From Globodera rostochiensis (taxonomy: Eukaryota > Nematoda > Chromadorea > Rhabditida > Heteroderidae): a stretch of 64,000 nucleotides of DNA. Where the stretch lies: assembly GCA_018350325.1 (NCBI GenBank), contig JAEVLN010000003.1, forward strand, positions 579,985 through 643,984. The letters run 5' to 3'. Below the pieces are notes generated by a model that had not been told where the DNA came from, did not search any database, and saw only the letters and a list, made by a program, of their open reading frames with translations. Position 1 is the first letter of the stretch, and every line of letters begins with the position of its first letter. Positions 60,201 through 64,000 of this stretch are shown one piece after another. The translations under genes and the position numbers were made by a program.

Positions 60201-62275
60201 TAGGTATTGCCAAATGTCTGAATAATTGCTTAAAATTGCTTTGACGAATTTAATGAGAAAAAGAATTTTTAGCTCATAGATTTTTAAAGGACTTTGTCCA
60301 AATTTGATATAATTATTGCTTGCTTATTTTTGTATTTTAAAAATTTAATTTGCCTTTTTTAAATGAATTTGTTTTTTAATTAACATAATTAAATCATTTC
60401 GATTTCTAATAAATTTCAAATTTATTACTGTCTCTTCCGCATCCGTACAACTCCTTGTTACGACATGCACAACTGAACTGTTGGTGGGTTCCAATTTGAC
60501 GATGTTGTTTGCCGTCCCGGGAAACGACCTCCAACCAAGTCCGGTTTTCTTTGAAACTGAATTTAATTGCTTTTTGTTTTTAATTTGGAAACTAATTAGT
60601 TTCATTATTGAAAATTTAAATTAAATTATTATTGGAATTTAAATTAATTTTCTTAAAATATAGATAATTAATTTTTTAAATAATACTGTAATATAAATAT
60701 TTTGGAAAATTCAATTTTTAATATTTGCATAAAATTGAAAAATTGGAATATAATTAAATAAAAAATCACGCTAATGGCGACTGTTCACATGCAAAGCGAA
60801 TGTTCTGTCGGCAAATAAAACTCCTAAAAATAAAAAATGTTTTATTTAGAGTGAATTTTAAACTGAAAACCTTGCAATTAGCGCACCAAGTTGGGAGGCC
60901 GAGAATAGTCTGAATAATGTTTATAATCTATTTTAATATAAATAATTTTAAATATTTTAAATATTTAAAATATAAAAATTACTTGTAGCTGATTGGGAAG
61001 AATACATTCTGCGCGTCCGCGGGGCCGGTGCCATCGACGGTTCTTACAACGGCACCCCCGGCGGGCACATTGTTGGCAACCACAGTGGCCACCTCGCCGT
61101 CATTAATCATTTTGCATTCTGCCTGAATATGAATGTGTGGGGGGTGGAACAAGTTTTTTGACAAATTCCATCAACTTCAAAATTAGAAAAAAGAAAAAAA
61201 AAACTGATTTTTAATTACCTAATTAACATGGCTTTTGATCACGTGATTGTTGATTGTAAAGTTAAACATTTTTTAAATTAATTTTATTATGCGGGTTTTC
61301 GATTTATAAATAATTAAATTAAAATTTATTATTCACAAAGGTTGGCGGAAGCGGCGCCGACCCGTCCACGTCCAATTGCCAAACGCCCCCATTTTGGCCA
61401 TCCAAAAAGTGCCCAACCTCCTCTTCGTGAAAGGCAAATGCATCGGCACAATTTCGTGCAAAAAGTGCTTGAAAATTTGGCAAATAAATGCATTTAATTG
61501 AAATGTAAAAAATCTTTTTTATATATTAACAAAATAGGTAAAATTATTTATATTAAGCTAAAATTGCTCAAACATTGGCAAATTATTAAAAAAAATTTAA
61601 ATGATTTAAAATATAAATAAAAAACATTGTAAATTTGCTCACAAAATTGGCAAAATTTGCCGGCATGGCCCTTCCGGCAAATGCACTCAAAATCGCTGGC
61701 ATTTTCTTTGCGTCGGCACATTCGCGCATTTTCACACATCGAATTTTCCTGGGCATTACATAACAATTCGGAAGAAATTGCTAAAAAAGGAATGAAATAA
61801 ATAATATATTTAGACTTTAATTTAAAATAATTTTTAATAAATTTTAGTTTTTATTTTTTCCAACGTTTGCTTTTTTTATGATCCTCTGCAGCAGAAGAGA
61901 AATTTGCTGTAAACAGTACGCCAAACAGTGCGTTCAATGATTCTGCAGAAAATTGCTGAAAATTGTTGAAAAATATTATTTTTAAATATTTTTTAATTAA
62001 ATATTTATAAAGGACATTAACAATTAATTACTTCGTCGGCAGCAGTTTCAACTTTATCATTGGGTGCATTCACATTTTTTAATGTGCCCGTTTCTTAAAA
62101 TTTATTTAAATACAAAAAACAAATTAAATATATTTAAATTACCTTTCAAAGTCGCATTTTCTAATGCGGCAACAAAAATAATTGAAAAAATAAATGAGCA
62201 CAATAAAATGGAAGAATAATGGCAAGAAATGCGAATTGCTAAATTGGAATTGCAGCAACTGACCCGTCTCGACAT
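51278..62275 (-). CDS. CASPR/neurexin-IV-like adhesion receptor (ITX-1/NLR-1 type)
   Basis: Single-pass adhesion protein of neural and epithelial junctions. Exons from 62275: signal peptide (SILLCSFIFSIIFVAALENA, ~62143-62275); linker exons; EGF-like (CRRKENASDFECICRKGHAG, ~61640-61782); fibrinogen-like C segment (GVWQLDVDGSAPLPPTFV, ~61330-61470; CKMINDGEVATVV, ~60990-61130; FICRQNIRFACEQ, ~60775-60820; ACYCDDLSQPSAVD to FTLGPLEC, ~59950-60120). Next are laminin-G 1 (~57505-59475, ending GNGFVGCLGNFQID), EGF (~57010-57300), laminin-G 2 (~55490-56935, ending LKGCIRGLLVDGEKVDM), EGF (~55120-55365, CDQLHCENGGQC) and laminin-G 3 (~53150-54800). The membrane span is WLLILLLLIILSAFCLLLIA (~52680-52740), followed by a Ser/Ala-rich tail with stop at 51278-51280. 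The EGF-fibrinogen-LamG-EGF-LamG order matches CASPR. No discoidin domain was found, so it is an N-terminally short form or more exons lie outside. Some exon ends uncertain. Confidence 0.82.
54859..54959. repeat. TAGGGTTGG…CCAACCCTA hairpin in a receptor intron
   Basis: Ends TAGGGTTGGAGCCGG and CCGGCTCCAACCCTA are exact inverse copies; the centre is GGGGATCCCCGG-type sequence, itself self-complementary. Confidence 0.8.
58110..59266. repeat. 38-bp tandem array, interrupted by a foldback element
   Basis: The unit is GGGACCGAGATGGCGGTTCC plus CGGATTGGTGCCAACGCC. Two copies lie at 58120-58188 and five at 59063-59266, with few differences. Located in an intron of the CASPR-like gene; the 58189-59064 insert splits it. 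Confidence 0.92.
58189..59064. mobile_element. 876-bp TCGAGA-rich foldback element with 6-bp target duplication
   Basis: Starts CTAGAGCCCGG and ends CCGGGCTCTAG, exact inverse copies, then TCTCGAGAT-rich arms that can pair. It lies inside one unit of the 38-bp array and is flanked on both sides by TGCCAA (58183-58188 and 59065-59070), the expected target duplication. The centre (58380-58860) holds a GGCGGTGCCGAxAGGCGCCGCC patch twice and no convincing coding region, so it is non-autonomous. Related pieces: 9400-9545, 18600-18690, 42640-43270. Confidence 0.82.
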
Positions 62276-64000
62276 GGCGCCTGTTTTTTAAGGAGAAAAA
62301 AAAACATTTATTTATTTTTTGTATAATTTTTTTATTTTCTCATTTTAATTTAACAAAAAATGTACAATATAATTAAAAGAATTTTTATTTTATGTAAATG
62401 AAATCTATTTTCTTTTTATTTATGTAATTCGGAACAGAACGCGGGCTGGAGATTGAATTTCTTAGAGATTTGGGCTCAATTTCCTAAACGAAAGTGCTTT
62501 TGGAGTCAGGCGCATGCACAGAGAGTCACCAATTTATTTATGTTCGTGGGGGGGGGGGGGTAAATGGCCTACAAAAATTGATGAAATATTTTTAAAGAAT
62601 TTACACAATAAATAATTTTAGGGTTGGCCGTCGGGGTTGAGATTTTTGGGGGTTCGGGAACGATAAATCCAGACCAAAAATGTCGGGTTTCGGAGAACAA
62701 AAATCCCAAAAATCGGAGGCGAACCAACCTTAATATAATAATAATACTAAGTAAAAGAAATGTTAAATTTTTTAATTTAAAAAAGCATGCATTGTTAAAT
62801 AATTCGGGGGATGGGTTTTTTCAGCTTGCACCAACCAACCAACAAATACGCCGGGAGGGGGGGGGGGGGGGGAACCGCTCGCTTTCCCAACCTCCCGGCT
62901 GATATGGACGAGCGATTCCCCACCCCCCCCCCCCCCCCGCCGGGGGGAACCATAAAATAAAAGTAAAGCCGTCAAATGTTTGCCTTTTTGCTTTGCCCAT
63001 AACATTGAATAAAAATATTTCTTAAAATTCCATTCATTAATCATTATTATTCGGTCCGGCCCCCCTCCCATTCGGCTCAAAAACAAAACCAAAAAAAAAA
63101 AAGAGAGAGTCCGTCCGGCGACGGCGGTCGGCACAGACTGAATGAACGCACTGATAAGGCAGGCGCCGCACAGCCCCCACAATTTTTGTTTGAATTTTTT
63201 GGGACACAAATTCAATGCGTACGGACGCTTTGCACATAAATCATGCTGAACACGCACATTTCAGTTAAACAGTATGTTCCGGCTGCAATAAAAATGCACA
63301 TTTAAATGGGATCTTAATGGGCGGGTGTCTGTCTGTCTGGTGGGGTGGCCTGTCCGGACAAACCGTCAATGACAATCCATCGATGATTAATGGAAACCAA
63401 TCAATGGACAATCCATCGATGATTAATGGAAATTCGTCAATGGACAAGACCATCGATGACAAACCGTTCATGGACAACCCGTCAATGGGCATTCCTCAAT
63501 GGGGCTTTAATGAAAAAACCCTTTGGACATTCCTCGATGAATCTTTAATAAAAACCAGTCAATGGACAATCCGTCAATGGACAACCCGGACAATCCATCA
63601 ATGGACAACCCGGACAACACGTCAACGGACAACAGTGGATGTTTTCCTGACGGATTGTCTGTCCATTGGCAGTTAAGCTATCTAAATTAGCGGAATTTGC
63701 TCTCAAATTTAACAAAGAATTTTTAAATCTTTCTCAACAGGGGCTAACTCTGATTGTAAGTGGGAGGAGCTTATGGAAAAAGCCAAATATTTTTGTTTAA
63801 CGTTTCTCTCAACAATTTTAAGGGCTTTCGATCAAATTTCCGGGCTTTTTGTGCCGGAAACTTCCGATTCCGGGATTTCCGACAGCTCTGTTAACCAACC
63901 ACCAGCGGGAGCCAACCAATCTTTGGATTTTACGATACACAAAAATTTGTGGTGAAAATTGAAAAGTTGGCAAAATGTAATTATGGAACGACGGACGAAT
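62276..64000. other. Intergenic region, repeats only
   Basis: Upstream side of the CASPR-like gene. Has facing G and C runs (62858-62872 and 62922-62938), a TCAATGGACAATCC-type array (63360-63660), and AT-rich DNA. An open frame near 63773-63955 shows no family likeness. No supported gene. Confidence 0.4.
63360..63660. repeat. Degenerate tandem repeat (AATGGACAATCCATCGATG type)
   Basis: Ten or more short imperfect units of (G/A)TCAATGGACAA(T/C)CC, some followed by ATCGATGATTAATGGAAA. Changes are scattered, suggesting an old array. Confidence 0.8.

Noticed and set aside
63317..63676. Frame of Asn/Met/Ser repeats
   Set aside because: Translation of the degenerate tandem repeat; no start context, no conserved domain.

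Overview
This window is nuclear DNA from a nematode. The signs are: a 118-nt 5S rRNA gene of nematode type; multi-exon genes with many introns of about 50-200 bp ending in TTTCAG or TTTTAG; worm-type gene families (a MUT-7-like exonuclease, a DLK-1-like kinase carrying the SDGLSD hexapeptide, a CHK/ecdysteroid-kinase-like protein, a CASPR/neurexin-IV-like receptor); GC-AG introns; and short TTAGGC-type motifs. The AT-rich background with many long poly-C/poly-G runs, abundant foldback repeats and a lone F-box-like fragment would suit a plant-parasitic tylenchid such as a cyst nematode, but that placement is inference.

Layout. Nearly all genes lie on the minus strand. 1-4734: mitochondrial trifunctional enzyme alpha subunit (HADHA-like, 3' part beyond the window), preceded by coiled-coil exons that splice into it in frame. 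4735-8100: repeats, including a foldback element (5106-5567) and a 769-bp element with ~140-bp terminal inverted repeats enclosing a FLYWCH zinc-finger ORF. 8104-12375: transmembrane protein tyrosine phosphatase. 12376-16893: AT-rich intergenic DNA with the 5S rRNA gene (15111-15228). 16894-23750: MUT-7/EXD3-like 3'-5' exonuclease with a Mut7-C domain. 23751-26641: intergenic, with an F-box-like fragment and a tRNA-like element. 26642-29107: single-pass membrane protein with a LAMP-like YHTI tail. 29108-32034: intergenic. 32035-39887: DLK-1/MAP3K12/13-like kinase. 39888-45639: intergenic, with a minisatellite, a higher-order satellite (41430-42185) and a GA-rich tract. 45640-47604: CHK-kinase-like protein. 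49270-50757 (plus strand): an unrecognised 233-residue protein with two copies of a cysteine-rich domain. 51278-62275: CASPR/neurexin-IV-like receptor with large repeat-filled introns. 62276-64000: repeats only.

The genes do not form an obvious pathway. DLK-1 and the CASPR-like receptor point to neurons, MUT-7 to small-RNA silencing of transposons, and HADHA to fatty-acid beta-oxidation. The best candidates for undescribed biology are the duplicated Cys-rich domain gene, the coiled-coil/HADHA in-frame splice, the TIR-FLYWCH element, and the families of self-complementary hairpin repeats. One 876-bp foldback element interrupts a 38-bp tandem array with a visible target duplication. Exon boundaries were read by hand from splice signals and reading-frame continuity; those called consistent were phase-checked, others are approximate.
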